Positions 50,225-61,638 of a DNA stretch of 64,000 bases are shown in pieces; position 1 is the stretch's first letter; each line of letters begins with the position of its first letter. A model generated the notes under the pieces. It was given only the letters and a program-made list of their open reading frames with translations. It was not told the origin of the DNA and searched no databases. This stretch comes from Bacteroides timonensis (lineage in GTDB: Bacteria > Bacteroidota > Bacteroidia > Bacteroidales > Bacteroidaceae), in contig NZ_CBVI010000008.1 in assembly GCF_000513195.1 (NCBI RefSeq), positions 62,001 through 126,000 on the forward strand. The letters run 5' to 3'. The translations under genes and the position numbers were made by a program.

Positions 50225-52738
50225 TTATTTCAGCAGGCTGTTGGCTGCATTCACCAGGTAGATGTAGCTTGCTGCCAGATCTATTACATACTCATTCTCG
50301 CTCCAAAGAAAAGGATAATCCTCCCTGTTCTCGGGGAAATCCGGTTTCAATATCCTGACGCCTGGCACTACACCTCCGGGGATGAAACTGAAGTCGGCCC
50401 GATTGTTCCCGTAAGCCACCTTTTTGGGCTGTGCGCCTACTCCCGAAACAAAAGACAGATTATGACACGGATGGCAGCCGTACAGATAGTTCAATCCTCT
50501 GTATATGTATTCCGGGTTTATCAGCTCGGGATACGACCGATGGAGCAGGTAGTTCGTAATACACGCCTGAACAATGTTTCTGTTGCCTGCCCATCCGGCA
50601 GTGCTGATTCTTACTCCATACGGATTTTCTTTGTCTACTTCGGCAAGTTCTCCGGCATAAGCTTCTACCAGGGGCTTTACTTGCTTCTTGAAAGCGTTAT
50701 CCATGAAAGGAATCATTTGTGCAATGACAGAGGCATTCCGGTTGAATTGTTCCAAAAGGGTGGGGAGCAATTCGTTCATTCTTGTTTTGTAACCTTCGTA
50801 GTCCGTTGAGCGCCAGAGTTCAAAAGCAGCTCTGCATTCGATGGATTTCATGAATTCAGGATTGCTGAATCGTCCGTTATACGTTTGTTCTTCGGGATTT
50901 GCCTGGCGGTTGTGTTCGTCGTCCCAGATGAAGCGGGCCACGCGCAGGGCTTCTTTGCTCAGTTCCGGATTGTACTCCTTCAACGCACGCGAAGCAGCTG
51001 CCAGCGAAATAGCTGTGCCATAATTCATGTGCGGTGTCCGGTTGGTGAATGCCCAACGGTCATCGGGAGTACCGCTTGTGCGCCCGTCGGTTTGCAGGCT
51101 ATCCAGACGAGGGTTATAAACCAGGTTATCCGTCTTGTTTACCGCATCTCCCAAATGGCGGTACTGATATAAATGAGACTCGTTGATTCCCGGAATGGCG
51201 TAGCCTATCGCATTCACTTGCGCCACTAATTGCAGAACGCCGTGTTCAATCTGTTGCAGTACATCGGGCTTGCCGTCGGGTACGTGTATTTCCGTATAGC
51301 GTGTCTTTTGGTTAATGGTGGTTTCATCGCGGTTTATCCTAAAACTTTCCCACAAAAGGACGAAAGCTTGTATTACGGCATGTTGTGATCCGGTCTGGAT
51401 ATCGAAGTCTCCTGCATCGAACCATCCGCCGACGTTCAGGCCGGGGATATGCTCCAGTGGTTTGTACTTGTTGCCGGTGGTCGGTCCCTGTCTCCAACCG
51501 TCCCAATGGATGCGGTTGACGGGAGCTTGCAGGGCATCATCCAGATGTGCGGCGCCATGCCATACGCGATAGGCTTCGCGGACAAACATGTGATCCATCT
51601 GTACGGGGAAGAATACGTCCAGTGTCGGGAACCATGCCTTTTGAAACACATCTGTTGCGATGGGGAAAGGCGCTGTGCGCTGGTCGCCATATTCCAGCAT
51701 GTAGATGCCCGGTTCTGTGACGGAGGAGAAATCAAATTGAAGGTAATTGTAGCGTGTGTACATTCCCCAGGTGTTGGGAGTGCCGGACAGGGCTTTGCTG
51801 AGGCTGCCGTCACTACACACCTTATATAAAGAGACGGTGGAAAGTGGCTTGTCATTTTTATCCAGTTCCACTACGGCCACTTTATTTTGTGTGGGGTGGT
51901 AACCTACTTGTGAGTAGCTTACCACGGGTTTGCGCACCCAGTCGGATTGTGTCTCCGCTGTGATAAACCATTCGGCTATCTTGCCGGTCTTTCCTGCCGG
52001 AAGCAGGGTACGCACAACGAAGTTTCCGTTCTGTTGTTTGTTCCTTCCGTCAAATAGTGACAGATTATTGTCATCGGTGGTGCGGATGGTGATGTGCTTC
52101 AACGGTTCGTCCGGTGCAATGTCTATCAGTTTGCCGGTGGCCATGGGAGTGGATTCCACTTCACCGTTGATGGTAGTCATAAAGTCGGCCGGGGAGGTGG
52201 GGAACAGACCGTGCTTGCCGTCTATTATGTAGGAATGGCCGAAGAAGACCGGGGGCATGAATTCCATATTCAGTCCGGCTATGCCATGCAATGCTTCGGG
52301 CAAAGGTTTGTCTAGGTTTACACTAAGGTAGAAGCCGCCGTCACGGGCTTCCCCTGTCAACTTGTATTCGAAGTTGTATTCGGGATACTCCAGCATGACG
52401 TCAATCCGGTTATGCTCCTTATCCGGTATACGCTCGACGAACTTCGGCAACTTGTCCCATTGTCCGGGTGTCGGATTCATGCGGACATCTCCGTTGGTCG
52501 CGGTGCGGATGCCGTGATGAATGATTTCGACGGCGCTGATTTTGGAATCATCAAAGGTCGCATCGTATAGGTTGCTGAATACGAAGAAGTTCAGTCCACG
52601 TGTTTCGAAGTAGTTAGAGTCATTTAATGCCAGATGGTTGTTGCGGGAAAAGGAGGTACTTTTCCCGCAACCGATGAATATCAGGCATCCCACTACTTCC
52701 ATACAAAGAATGATTGCTTTTAATTTCATACTATTCAT
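50225..52738 (-). CDS. GH9 endoglucanase-like lipoprotein
   Basis: An 837-aa protein with a lipoprotein signal (FIGC, Cys at about 24). A long N-terminal beta-rich region (about 35-270) precedes a CelD-type Ig-like domain (about 275-360) and the GH9 catalytic (alpha/alpha)6 barrel (about 370-837). The catalytic base is the Asp pair in GGWFDAGDFD (about 441) and the acid is the Glu in WSENEYVID (about 814). GH9 enzymes cut beta-1,4 or mixed beta-glucans internally. As a lipoprotein next to SusCD it may be the surface endo-enzyme that starts degradation. Its presence with xylan-type enzymes hints at a mixed or unusual target. Confidence 0.9.
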   Translation of the reverse strand: MNSMKLKAIILCMEVVGCLIFIGCGKSTSFSRNNHLALNDSNYFETRGLNFFVFSNLYDATFDDSKISAVEIIHHGIRTATNGDVRMNPTPGQWDKLPKFVERIPDKEHNRIDVMLEYPEYNFEYKLTGEARDGGFYLSVNLDKPLPEALHGIAGLNMEFMPPVFFGHSYIIDGKHGLFPTSPADFMTTINGEVESTPMATGKLIDIAPDEPLKHITIRTTDDNNLSLFDGRNKQQNGNFVVRTLLPAGKTGKIAEWFITAETQSDWVRKPVVSYSQVGYHPTQNKVAVVELDKNDKPLSTVSLYKVCSDGSLSKALSGTPNTWGMYTRYNYLQFDFSSVTEPGIYMLEYGDQRTAPFPIATDVFQKAWFPTLDVFFPVQMDHMFVREAYRVWHGAAHLDDALQAPVNRIHWDGWRQGPTTGNKYKPLEHIPGLNVGGWFDAGDFDIQTGSQHAVIQAFVLLWESFRINRDETTINQKTRYTEIHVPDGKPDVLQQIEHGVLQLVAQVNAIGYAIPGINESHLYQYRHLGDAVNKTDNLVYNPRLDSLQTDGRTSGTPDDRWAFTNRTPHMNYGTAISLAAASRALKEYNPELSKEALRVARFIWDDEHNRQANPEEQTYNGRFSNPEFMKSIECRAAFELWRSTDYEGYKTRMNELLPTLLEQFNRNASVIAQMIPFMDNAFKKQVKPLVEAYAGELAEVDKENPYGVRISTAGWAGNRNIVQACITNYLLHRSYPELINPEYIYRGLNYLYGCHPCHNLSFVSGVGAQPKKVAYGNNRADFSFIPGGVVPGVRILKPDFPENREDYPFLWSENEYVIDLAASYIYLVNAANSLLK

Positions 52739-52760
52739 TTTTGTTGTCGGTTCACTTAAT

Positions 52761-52794
52761 CATTAATGTGAATCAGCAGTTGGCTTGCCGATTT
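52761..52794 (-). repeat. Copy 2 of a 31-bp element shared with the susC upstream region
   Basis: Read on the minus strand it is AAATCGGCAAGCCAACTGCT and on to CACATTA. This agrees with 57921-57951 (plus strand) at 27 of 31 positions. It lies 23 bases upstream of the GH9 start. Confidence 0.6.
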
Positions 52795-52885
52795 AGCCAT
52801 CTTCACCAAACGGGCATAGGCCTCATTCTGGTTACAGTGCTGTTTCTCAATACTTACATGTGTTATCAAATAATTAAAAGATTAA

Positions 52886-54622
52886 TTATTTTGTTGCCCA
52901 TCCGTTAAGTTGATGAAGTTCTTTGTTTAAGTCTATAACATCTTTAGGGAATGGGAAGTATTCATGTTTACCCTTTACAAAGCCATAAGAGTTTGCAGGT
53001 AAATTTTGAATTACTGATAAAGGATGAGTCAACACAGCACGCAGATGATGCTCTTTTCCAAAGTATGGTGTACCTTCAATGAAGAAATCGTCATACAGTT
53101 GCGGAACCTGGTCTACAACTGCATCTTGACATTCCTTAGCAATGCCCCAACGAACGATATCGTGGAAACGGCAAGTCTCAAACCAAAGTTCGTACTGCTT
53201 TTCATCACGAAGAGTCTGAATTGTGAGTTCTGTTTCAGGAGCTTCTGCACGTTTCTGAATAGCATTCAGATATTTTTTGCCTTCAGGTATATTACCTGTT
53301 TCAAGACAAGCCTCTGCATAAAGCAGATATGCTTCTCCCAATCTGGCGATACGGAATGATGCGGAGTTATGAACATCGCTAATAGTCATATTACGGTCGT
53401 TAGGAGATTCTATATTCTTGACTTCCATATATATGCCATGTGAAAACAGACCATCCGTACTCTTGATACCGCGTTTGGGGTCTTTCTTCTTATCAGCAAG
53501 AGACATTTCATTTCCGTCAGCATCGAAATCCGTTTCCCAACCACAGAGTTCAGAGTCGTATAAGAACTCGTCTGGAGTAAGGAATGTAGCTTTGCGACGT
53601 GGACCGTCACCATCATTTTCATACATTTTTTCAGCGAACTTCCAGTTGATGGCACCACCGCCCCAACCATCATTAGCACCGCAAATAGATGCACGAGAAC
53701 CTAAACGGTCATAACGCCAGTTCAATACGTTGTTGACCATCCAACCTCCACGGAAGATATTATTCCAAAAACCTTTATCTGCGTTACCAAAACGGTTAGC
53801 CTCAAAGATTTTTTCTTCGCAACCATTACCCTCTACATGGAATAGGTCACGGAAACGATTTCCCGGAACAAGTGCATAGTTGGGAGATTCAACCAGCGGT
53901 TTAAGGTCTTTCACTGCACGAGCCATATCACCGGCAAATACAGCAGATTTGCCCGCTACGAAATATGCAAAACCTTTTGTAACTTTATATGCCCCTTCTA
54001 CATCATCTTGACCTTTACGAGCATCAAGAGCATCTACAACTTCTTCACACTCCGAAGCACACCATTCAAGCAGAGATTTTTGGCTTTCTACATTTGTAGG
54101 TTTGTCATCAGCGCCAAGCAATTTATCGACTTTTGGAGGACACTGGAATGTGAGAGCCGCCATCATGTGACAATAAGCACGTAATACGCGAGCTTCCGCA
54201 ACACAACGGGCCATAACCGTACTTGCAGCCGGGTCTACATATGTTATCACAAGATTACATGCATAAATAGCCTTATAGTAACGTTGATATAGCTCTTTTA
54301 ACCCTGCGCTACCCGTATCATAGCGGAACTCATCGAATATACGCATATCCATATGGTCAGTATGATCTGTACCCGCAGAGAAAACATCATCCGCCGAATA
54401 ATTGAGCAAAGTAAACTGCGGCTGATAGATTCCGACAGACGAACATACATTATCAAGGAATTGCGCATAAGCGGCAGTCATAGCATCAATAGCATCTTGA
54501 TCGGTTTTATAGAAAGTTTCAGTAGAGCTAACAGCCTTCTGTTCAATGTCCAAACGACTTTCATCGCAAGATGCGCAGAACAGTGCGGCACATACCGTAA
54601 ACGAATATATATATTTTTTCAT
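52886..54622 (-). CDS. SusD-like surface glycan-binding lipoprotein
   Basis: A 578-aa lipoprotein (lipobox FCASC, Cys19) that caps the SusC encoded 21 bases upstream. SusD hallmarks: TFYKTDQDAIDAMTAAYAQF near the N-terminus, CVAEARVLRAYCHMMAAL (TPR helix, about 140-157), FRIARLGEAYLLYAEACLETG, LRDEKQYELWFETCRFHDIVRWG, and a C-terminal YFPFPKDVIDLN block. It probably binds the released plant oligosaccharide at the surface. No SusE/F-like surface protein gene follows; the next gene is the GH9 enzyme. Confidence 0.95.
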   Translation of the reverse strand: MKKYIYSFTVCAALFCASCDESRLDIEQKAVSSTETFYKTDQDAIDAMTAAYAQFLDNVCSSVGIYQPQFTLLNYSADDVFSAGTDHTDHMDMRIFDEFRYDTGSAGLKELYQRYYKAIYACNLVITYVDPAASTVMARCVAEARVLRAYCHMMAALTFQCPPKVDKLLGADDKPTNVESQKSLLEWCASECEEVVDALDARKGQDDVEGAYKVTKGFAYFVAGKSAVFAGDMARAVKDLKPLVESPNYALVPGNRFRDLFHVEGNGCEEKIFEANRFGNADKGFWNNIFRGGWMVNNVLNWRYDRLGSRASICGANDGWGGGAINWKFAEKMYENDGDGPRRKATFLTPDEFLYDSELCGWETDFDADGNEMSLADKKKDPKRGIKSTDGLFSHGIYMEVKNIESPNDRNMTISDVHNSASFRIARLGEAYLLYAEACLETGNIPEGKKYLNAIQKRAEAPETELTIQTLRDEKQYELWFETCRFHDIVRWGIAKECQDAVVDQVPQLYDDFFIEGTPYFGKEHHLRAVLTHPLSVIQNLPANSYGFVKGKHEYFPFPKDVIDLNKELHQLNGWATK

Positions 54623-54643
54623 TTTTGTCAGTATTAATAGTTA

Positions 54644-57600
54644 TTAGAATGTTACATTAAGACCAAATGTCATCTTGCGCATTGTAGGATATGCACCGGC
54701 ATCAAGACCTACATTATTACCATTTCTTGAAGCAATTTCAGGATCAAGACCCGGATAAGATGTAAATGTGAAGAAGTCGTCAAGTGACACGTAAGCGCGA
54801 AGGTTCTCAATAAATACTTTTTTCGTGATGGACTTCGGTAATGTGTATCCTAACTGCAATTGCTTGATCTTAAAGTATGATCCGTCAAACACAAGAGCAG
54901 AAGATGACCAGTAAATCTTATCACCTGCAATTGTGTTGAGATTAGGCATATTGCCTTTCTTGGCTTCATCATAGAAATGCTTGGAGATATTGTTGTAACC
55001 TGTACGATACATACCATAGTAGACATCGTTTCCTACTGTACCTGTTCCAAATGCTGAGAAATCGAAACCCTTGTACTCAAGATTGATTGTGATACCGTAG
55101 GTAAGATCAGGAATACCTTTACCGATATTGAATTGATCTTCGTCACCCGGAGTTAACGTCTCATTGCCTTCTTTGTCGAGATAAAGAGCCTGTCCTTCTG
55201 AGTTCTTACCTATATATTTGTAACCACGCATATACCATACCGGCATACCTTGCTCGAAGTTGGTGTATATAGTACTGTTTGCACCTGATATGCTTCCACC
55301 CGAGATACGTGTGATACGGTCATCAAGGTAAGTCACTTCATTCTTCAATGTTGCAAAGTTACCTGATACTGAGTAATTCAGTTTACCTATGTTGCCTTTA
55401 TAAGTTGCTTCAAATTCAAAGCCTTTGTTCTGTACCTCACCTGCATTGATCATCTGTGAAGATACACCTGTCTCAGGCAAACATGGAGCGTCCACAAGAA
55501 GGTCTTTGGTAGTTTTCTTATAGTAGTCCATGCTGATTGTCAAAGCATCGTTGAATAAACGTAAGTCAAGACCGAAGTCCAACTGATCGGATGTTTCCCA
55601 AGTAAGATTAGGATTAGCCAAACCGCTTGGCATAGAACCGTTTGTGACAGTCGAACTGTTACCGTATTGATACCACTGGCCACCGGTTGCAATAGAAGAA
55701 GAATATTTATAGCCGCTAAGTACGTTGATATTACCGTTACGTCCCCAAGATGCACGGAGCTTGGCAAATGAAACAATGTTATCAGGGACTAAATTCTTGA
55801 AGAATTTTTCGTTGCTGATTGTCCAACCTGCTGATACTGACGGGAAGTAACCCCAACGTTTATCTGCCGGAAGTTTTGAAGTATCGAATGCGTCAGCACG
55901 GAAATTGCCTTGCAGACTATAGCGGTTGTCATAAGTATATCCTAAACGGCCGAAGTATGAAATACTTGAAGACTTACCCGGTGTTCCGCTGAATGTACGG
56001 GAAACTTTATCTGATACAAGTACGCAATCCAAGTAACGGAAATTTGGCGCGTATGAAGAAAGCAATTCTTCACCTGACGCACCGGCTGTCGTTTTTTTGT
56101 CTTCGTTTTGGATGTATGACATACCTGCCATTGCCGAGATGCTGTGCTTGCCGATTGAAGTCATATAGTTGGCAAAGTTCTCCCATTGATAGTACAGACC
56201 GGTGCTCGTAGTCTGATTGAGAGAGTATCTGGTATCACTTACACGCCCGGTAATATAGTAAGGTTCCGCATAGCTGTAAGTATTGCCCTGAACAATGCGG
56301 GTACCGAAACGGGAAGTAAATGTAAAACCCTTGAAAGGAGTCAGGTTTGCAAAGAATGTGCTATGTACATTGATGCCTTCATTTTTATTATTAGCATTCT
56401 TATCGCGCTGCGCAAATGGAGTACCACCGGCAAGTTCCGTATTGAAGTATGAAGTAGCATACATACCCTTCTCATCACCGTAGAAACGATAGTTTGTATC
56501 AGAAGTTCCATTCTGAACTGCGTCATAAACAGAACCTGTGGCAGCAAGATATTGGCTGCGATCTGTCCAGTGTGTAGGCGTAAGAGGATCCATAACAAGA
56601 AGCATTTCAAAAGCAGAGCCATAACCATATTCCGATACGCTGCCTCTACGCCATTTCTCTATGGAAGTGTTGGTACCTACCTGCAACCAAGGTTTTATTT
56701 TATAATCAGCATTAAGCTGGACGGTCAAACGTTCGTAGTAGTCGTTCTTACCTTTTACGATACCGTCTTGATTAACGTATGTGAGGTTCGCGAAATATTG
56801 CCCTTTGTCGTTGCTACCCTGGAATGAAAGAGAGTGCTGTTTGCTCCAAGAAGTTCCCATAAATTCGTCCAACCAGTTTGTATCTGTATTTTGATTCCAA
56901 TTATAGTCACGAACAGCATCCGATATGGCAGCTTCGACGTTATATCCTTGCATGCTCATCCAGTCCTTGAATTCTTCTGCATTCAGTAATTGCGGAACAT
57001 GTCCAAGTTGGTTCATAGTATAACGTATATTATATGTAATCTTGCCGGTACCTTTTCCTCCCCCATTCTTGGTTGTGATAAGTACTACGCCGTTACCAGC
57101 TTCAGAACCGTAGATTGCTGCGGATGCGGCATCTTTCAATACTTCCATAGATTCGATCAAGCTCGGATCAAGATACTGGATACTTGAAACCTTCAAACCA
57201 TCTACAATCAAGAGAGGACCAATATTTCCGGAATTGGAGGAATAACCACGTACACGGATTTCAGCACCGTTACCCGGAGCACCTGATGAATTCAATATTT
57301 GAATACCTGCGGCTTTACCTTGAAGGGCAGCGGCAGCATCGGTTGTTGCCAGGCCTTTAAGGTCTTTAGAGTTTACAGAGGCTACAGCACCTGTCAGGTC
57401 ACTCTTGCGCTGAACGCCATAGCCTACAACCACAACCTCATCAAGCACTTGTGTATCTTCTTCCAAACGAAAGTTGATTACGCTACGGCCATTGACCTTA
57501 ACAGTCTGCGTTTTGTAGCCTATAAAAGAAACGGTAAGGGTAGCATTACTGTTACTTACCTGAATAGAGTAATTACCATTGAGATCGGTAATACGACCGT

Positions 57601-57775
57601 TGCTGGTTCCTTCTTCAAGAATAGCCACACCGATCATTGGCTCAGAATCATTGGCTGAGACAACAGTACCTTTGATTTGGATTTGCGCTGATGCTGATAT
57701 GCACGTAAAAAACACAAGCACAAGCATAAACAGAAAAGGAATCTTCTGAATTTTCTGGACTACATTTTTCATCAT
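54644..57775 (-). CDS. SusC-type TonB-dependent outer-membrane transporter
   Basis: A 1043-aa transporter and the first SusCD gene of the plant-glycan locus. Signal peptide about 1-31, regulatory domain of carboxypeptidase-D type (about 32-110), plug with AAIYGSEAGNGVVLITTKNG (about 217-236), then a beta barrel with LRASWGRNGN. It ends MTFGLNVTF with the terminal Phe needed for barrel insertion. It shares only family-level resemblance with the SusC at 5284, so the two systems have different substrates. The 262 bases upstream separate it from the GH43 gene and hold an inverted and repeated element, the likely control region. Confidence 0.96.
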   Translation of the reverse strand: MMKNVVQKIQKIPFLFMLVLVFFTCISASAQIQIKGTVVSANDSEPMIGVAILEEGTSNGRITDLNGNYSIQVSNSNATLTVSFIGYKTQTVKVNGRSVINFRLEEDTQVLDEVVVVGYGVQRKSDLTGAVASVNSKDLKGLATTDAAAALQGKAAGIQILNSSGAPGNGAEIRVRGYSSNSGNIGPLLIVDGLKVSSIQYLDPSLIESMEVLKDAASAAIYGSEAGNGVVLITTKNGGGKGTGKITYNIRYTMNQLGHVPQLLNAEEFKDWMSMQGYNVEAAISDAVRDYNWNQNTDTNWLDEFMGTSWSKQHSLSFQGSNDKGQYFANLTYVNQDGIVKGKNDYYERLTVQLNADYKIKPWLQVGTNTSIEKWRRGSVSEYGYGSAFEMLLVMDPLTPTHWTDRSQYLAATGSVYDAVQNGTSDTNYRFYGDEKGMYATSYFNTELAGGTPFAQRDKNANNKNEGINVHSTFFANLTPFKGFTFTSRFGTRIVQGNTYSYAEPYYITGRVSDTRYSLNQTTSTGLYYQWENFANYMTSIGKHSISAMAGMSYIQNEDKKTTAGASGEELLSSYAPNFRYLDCVLVSDKVSRTFSGTPGKSSSISYFGRLGYTYDNRYSLQGNFRADAFDTSKLPADKRWGYFPSVSAGWTISNEKFFKNLVPDNIVSFAKLRASWGRNGNINVLSGYKYSSSIATGGQWYQYGNSSTVTNGSMPSGLANPNLTWETSDQLDFGLDLRLFNDALTISMDYYKKTTKDLLVDAPCLPETGVSSQMINAGEVQNKGFEFEATYKGNIGKLNYSVSGNFATLKNEVTYLDDRITRISGGSISGANSTIYTNFEQGMPVWYMRGYKYIGKNSEGQALYLDKEGNETLTPGDEDQFNIGKGIPDLTYGITINLEYKGFDFSAFGTGTVGNDVYYGMYRTGYNNISKHFYDEAKKGNMPNLNTIAGDKIYWSSSALVFDGSYFKIKQLQLGYTLPKSITKKVFIENLRAYVSLDDFFTFTSYPGLDPEIASRNGNNVGLDAGAYPTMRKMTFGLNVTF

Positions 57776-57920
57776 AATTAGTTTAAGAATTAATAATTGC
57801 GTTTTTCATTCATCATTAGCTACCGCTACAATAGTTCTCTAGCTATCATCATACATACATTTCATAGTTTTCAATTATTTAAGATTAATATAAGAGAAAG
57901 GCAATTCATTTTTTAACTCT

Positions 57921-57981
57921 GAATCGGCAAGACAACTGCTGAGTCGCATTATTAATTCAAACTGGTTGCCTGAGCCGATTC
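57921..57981. promoter_or_regulatory. Inverted/repeated element upstream of susC
   Basis: GAATCGGC-AAG-ACAAC (57921-57935) and, on the other strand, GAATCGGC-TCAGG-CAACC (57964-57981) form an imperfect inverted repeat. The first arm and its continuation to 57951 recur upstream of GH9 (52761-52794). A candidate binding site for the HTCS or another locus regulator. Confidence 0.5.
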
Positions 57982-58037
57982 ATTATTTTTGAGTGGAGTT
58001 ACCCGTTCATAGCACTTTAAGGTAATAGGGTTTGTTG

Positions 58038-59495
58038 TTAATGATCACGGAAATTCCATTTGGAATTATCACTGTTCATATCGAATTCGCCGAGAGAAGG
58101 AGTGCTGTCTCCTACGGATACCAGAACCAGTTCCTTGTCAGTTCCCGGTACTTCTTTGGGCATGATCCGGTAGGTGCCGTCTGTCAACTGGTCGATTCGC
58201 CACAGTTGTTCGGGGGCTCCCGTGAACTTAGGAACTGTCACGACTTCCGCATTTGCTGTGGCGGCCAGTGCGCGATTGGTTCCTTCAATCACAATCTTGT
58301 AATAAGGGCCGCCCAGATATCCGCCTCCATCGGGCACGGCAGTAATGGTCCACTTCTGATGAGGACGGAACATATAATCTCCGATTCTTACGTTGATTTT
58401 TCCTTGTGGCCAAGTCCCGATCACATCTTCCAACGTCTGCGATTTCAAAGGTACGACGGGCGTGTCATCTTTTTCCCAAAAGCGGTGTCTAGTATATTCC
58501 ATACGTACAAAATCGACGGCAAGTTCAAGGGCATACCCTCTACGCTCGGATTCAATCTCATACGTTCCCTCTTTGAAGACCTCGCCGGCAACGGGCCAGC
58601 CGTTCTTCCATAAAAGCGGGCGTATGCCCAGCACACTGCGGCCACCCCGGTCGAAATCGGCCTCAAAGTGGCATGACATCTTCTCTACTCCGTCGGCTAC
58701 TTTGAAAAGCCCGAAGTGTCCCGGACCGGTTTGGCGGTTACCTGCGGCAATCACCATCTTGCCACCGCCTTCCAGCATTTTTCTTCCCATATTATCGACA
58801 TACGGCCCCGTCACTTTGCGCGAACGGCCGACAACAATATTGTAGGTGGAGTTCGGGCCATCGCAGCAAGTGCCGTGTGTTCCCAGAAGATAATACCAGC
58901 CATCACGATAGATCAGATCGGTTGCTTCACAGTCAATGGCGATGTCGATTTCTTTGTTGCCCTCCATCCGTTTGCCGGTTGCGGGGTCGAGTTCTACAAG
59001 CCTGATAAAGCCGAAATACGTGCCGTAAGACAACCACAAGCGTCCGTCTGTCGGGTCGAGCAGAAGTCCGGCATCAATGGCATCGCAATCTTCATCATTC
59101 ACTGAGGAGGCCACTTCTATAGGCTCCGTATATTTAAAATCCGGGGAATTGGGGTCTAGAGTTTTATTCCACATGGTTAATACTTTACCGCTGTGTCCTC
59201 CGCCGAGCCCTCCTCCTGTGGCACTGTAAGCAATCAGATAGCGGTCACCGATTTTCACGGCATCGGGCGCGGCGCCTCCGCCGGGTCTTACTCCACCGCC
59301 GTTCCATGTCCAGCCGTCTTCAGATATCAATCCGCCTCCACCTGTGCCGAAAGTATAATATTTACCATCGCACTCCATGATAGTGGACGGGTCGTGTATG
59401 TATGGAGTGCCGATTTGTGCAATTGCTTTTTCAGATGTCAATACAAACATCAGGGCTGCCGTGCCCAGAAGTATAGCTTTTGTTTTCATGATCAT
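58038..59495 (-). CDS. GH43 arabinanase-like enzyme with C-terminal beta-trefoil/ricin-like region
   Basis: A 485-aa exported enzyme (signal about 1-26). Its motifs look like the endo-arabinanase side of GH43: HDPSTIMECDGKYYTF (general base Asp), AIDAGLLLDPTDGRLWLSYG (second Asp), then EATDLIYRDGWYYLLGTHG (acid Glu) and GPGHFG (metal-proximal His region). After about residue 310 a beta-rich region ends with a trefoil-like segment (PEQLWRIDQLTDGTYRI), suggestive of a carbohydrate-binding module. Activity on arabinan or on arabinose side chains is inferred. The start overlaps the stop of the preceding gene by four bases (ATGA), so they are translationally coupled. Confidence 0.87.
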   Translation of the reverse strand: MIMKTKAILLGTAALMFVLTSEKAIAQIGTPYIHDPSTIMECDGKYYTFGTGGGGLISEDGWTWNGGGVRPGGGAAPDAVKIGDRYLIAYSATGGGLGGGHSGKVLTMWNKTLDPNSPDFKYTEPIEVASSVNDEDCDAIDAGLLLDPTDGRLWLSYGTYFGFIRLVELDPATGKRMEGNKEIDIAIDCEATDLIYRDGWYYLLGTHGTCCDGPNSTYNIVVGRSRKVTGPYVDNMGRKMLEGGGKMVIAAGNRQTGPGHFGLFKVADGVEKMSCHFEADFDRGGRSVLGIRPLLWKNGWPVAGEVFKEGTYEIESERRGYALELAVDFVRMEYTRHRFWEKDDTPVVPLKSQTLEDVIGTWPQGKINVRIGDYMFRPHQKWTITAVPDGGGYLGGPYYKIVIEGTNRALAATANAEVVTVPKFTGAPEQLWRIDQLTDGTYRIMPKEVPGTDKELVLVSVGDSTPSLGEFDMNSDNSKWNFRDH

Positions 59496-60190
59496 TTATA
59501 GCTGATAGTAATGTTTTTAACGGGTGTTCCATTCTCATTGAGGAAGCGAACACAGAAATCACTCATTCCGGGACCGTTGATGATGGCTCCGCGAATGATG
59601 TTCTTGCCCTTCTTTAAAGTCAGCCGGCGTGAGAGACAGTCATCCTTGACCATACGTCGGTCGCCCGAAAGAATTACGGCTTCCTCACCGTTCAGCCACC
59701 ACATGGATGCGGAGTTAGAACCTACTGACATCCGGATGTTCTCCATGTCTTCGGGACATTCTATGACTGTGACTGCCCAGAACAGCACGCCGTACACTTG
59801 TTTCTTCAGACCGGAGGCAAAACGGAAGAGCTTCACGTTAAACAGCTTGCTGTCGAGCGCGTGCCAGGTTAGCTTTTGTTTGCCTACTTTCACTTTATCC
59901 CCGTCTTTGGGCAGAACGGTGAATTGATTGGGGAAATACTCGGTTGCAAATGCTTCGCGAATGTAACTGTCGGTAAAGACCGTGTTGGAACGGTTGGGCT
60001 TGTCGATGGGTTCCAGCAACAGCCAGCGCTGGATAAAGCCCTCACTGTCAGGTGACATCATATTCGTGGTTGCCGGAGAAAAGTAGTCTGACAACCGGGG
60101 GGACGCTTCATTCTTTTGAGCATAGCCATGTAAACCCATCATAGCCGCGATACAAGCCGCCAACAATGATTTTCGATGGAAGATATTCAT
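59492..60190 (-). CDS. Exported accessory protein of the glycan locus, unknown
   Basis: 232 aa with a signal peptide (about 1-24, ending HGYAQ). The body reads as a beta-sandwich: FIQRWLLLEPID, QVYGVLFWAVTVIECPEDM, IRMSVGSNSASMWWLNGEEAVIL, NIIRGAIINGPGMSDFCVRF. The SMWWLNGEEA type of segment occurs in galactose-binding-like or PA14-like domains and in modules attached to Bacteroides esterases. No catalytic residues can be pointed out, so a binding role is more likely than an enzymatic one. It lies between an esterase (28 bases upstream) and the coupled GH43 gene. Confidence 0.7.
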   Translation of the reverse strand: MNIFHRKSLLAACIAAMMGLHGYAQKNEASPRLSDYFSPATTNMMSPDSEGFIQRWLLLEPIDKPNRSNTVFTDSYIREAFATEYFPNQFTVLPKDGDKVKVGKQKLTWHALDSKLFNVKLFRFASGLKKQVYGVLFWAVTVIECPEDMENIRMSVGSNSASMWWLNGEEAVILSGDRRMVKDDCLSRRLTLKKGKNIIRGAIINGPGMSDFCVRFLNENGTPVKNITISYK

Positions 60191-60218
60191 CGTTATAGTC
60201 TGTTTTATTGATTATACA

Positions 60219-61391
<1,173 letters not shown>

Positions 61392-61542
61392 TTAGATATA
61401 AAATTAATGATTCAGTGAATTTATCTATTCAGTGGATGTTGAGCGTAAAATTACTCTGCTAATGCTTTGTGTTGGATTACTATTTTGTTTTCGGGGAGGA
61501 TTTTTTTAGGAGGATAAGATTAATCCACCGGATAGAAAGAAA

Positions 61543-61576
61543 AATCCCCTTCCTGATATTGAATAGGAAGGGGATT
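61543..61576 (-). terminator. Rho-independent terminator of the small gene at 61639
   Basis: AATCCCCTTCCT (61543-61554) and AGGAAGGGGATT (61565-61576) pair perfectly over 12 bp with a 10-base loop. On the minus strand the stem is followed by TTTCTTTC, so it ends transcription of the 61639-62037 gene and insulates the glycan locus. Confidence 0.8.
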
Positions 61577-61638
61577 ATAACCCGTCTTTTGCCTTATATG
61601 GAAGGGATTTAGTACAACAAAGTCACCTTAACTTTGCC

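Noticed and set aside
52761..52877. Short minus-strand frame ending KSASQLLIHIND in the GH9 upstream gap
   Set aside because: It could be a gene remnant, but the similarity to the susC upstream region is at DNA level and the frame is not clearly conserved there; treated as a repeat element instead.
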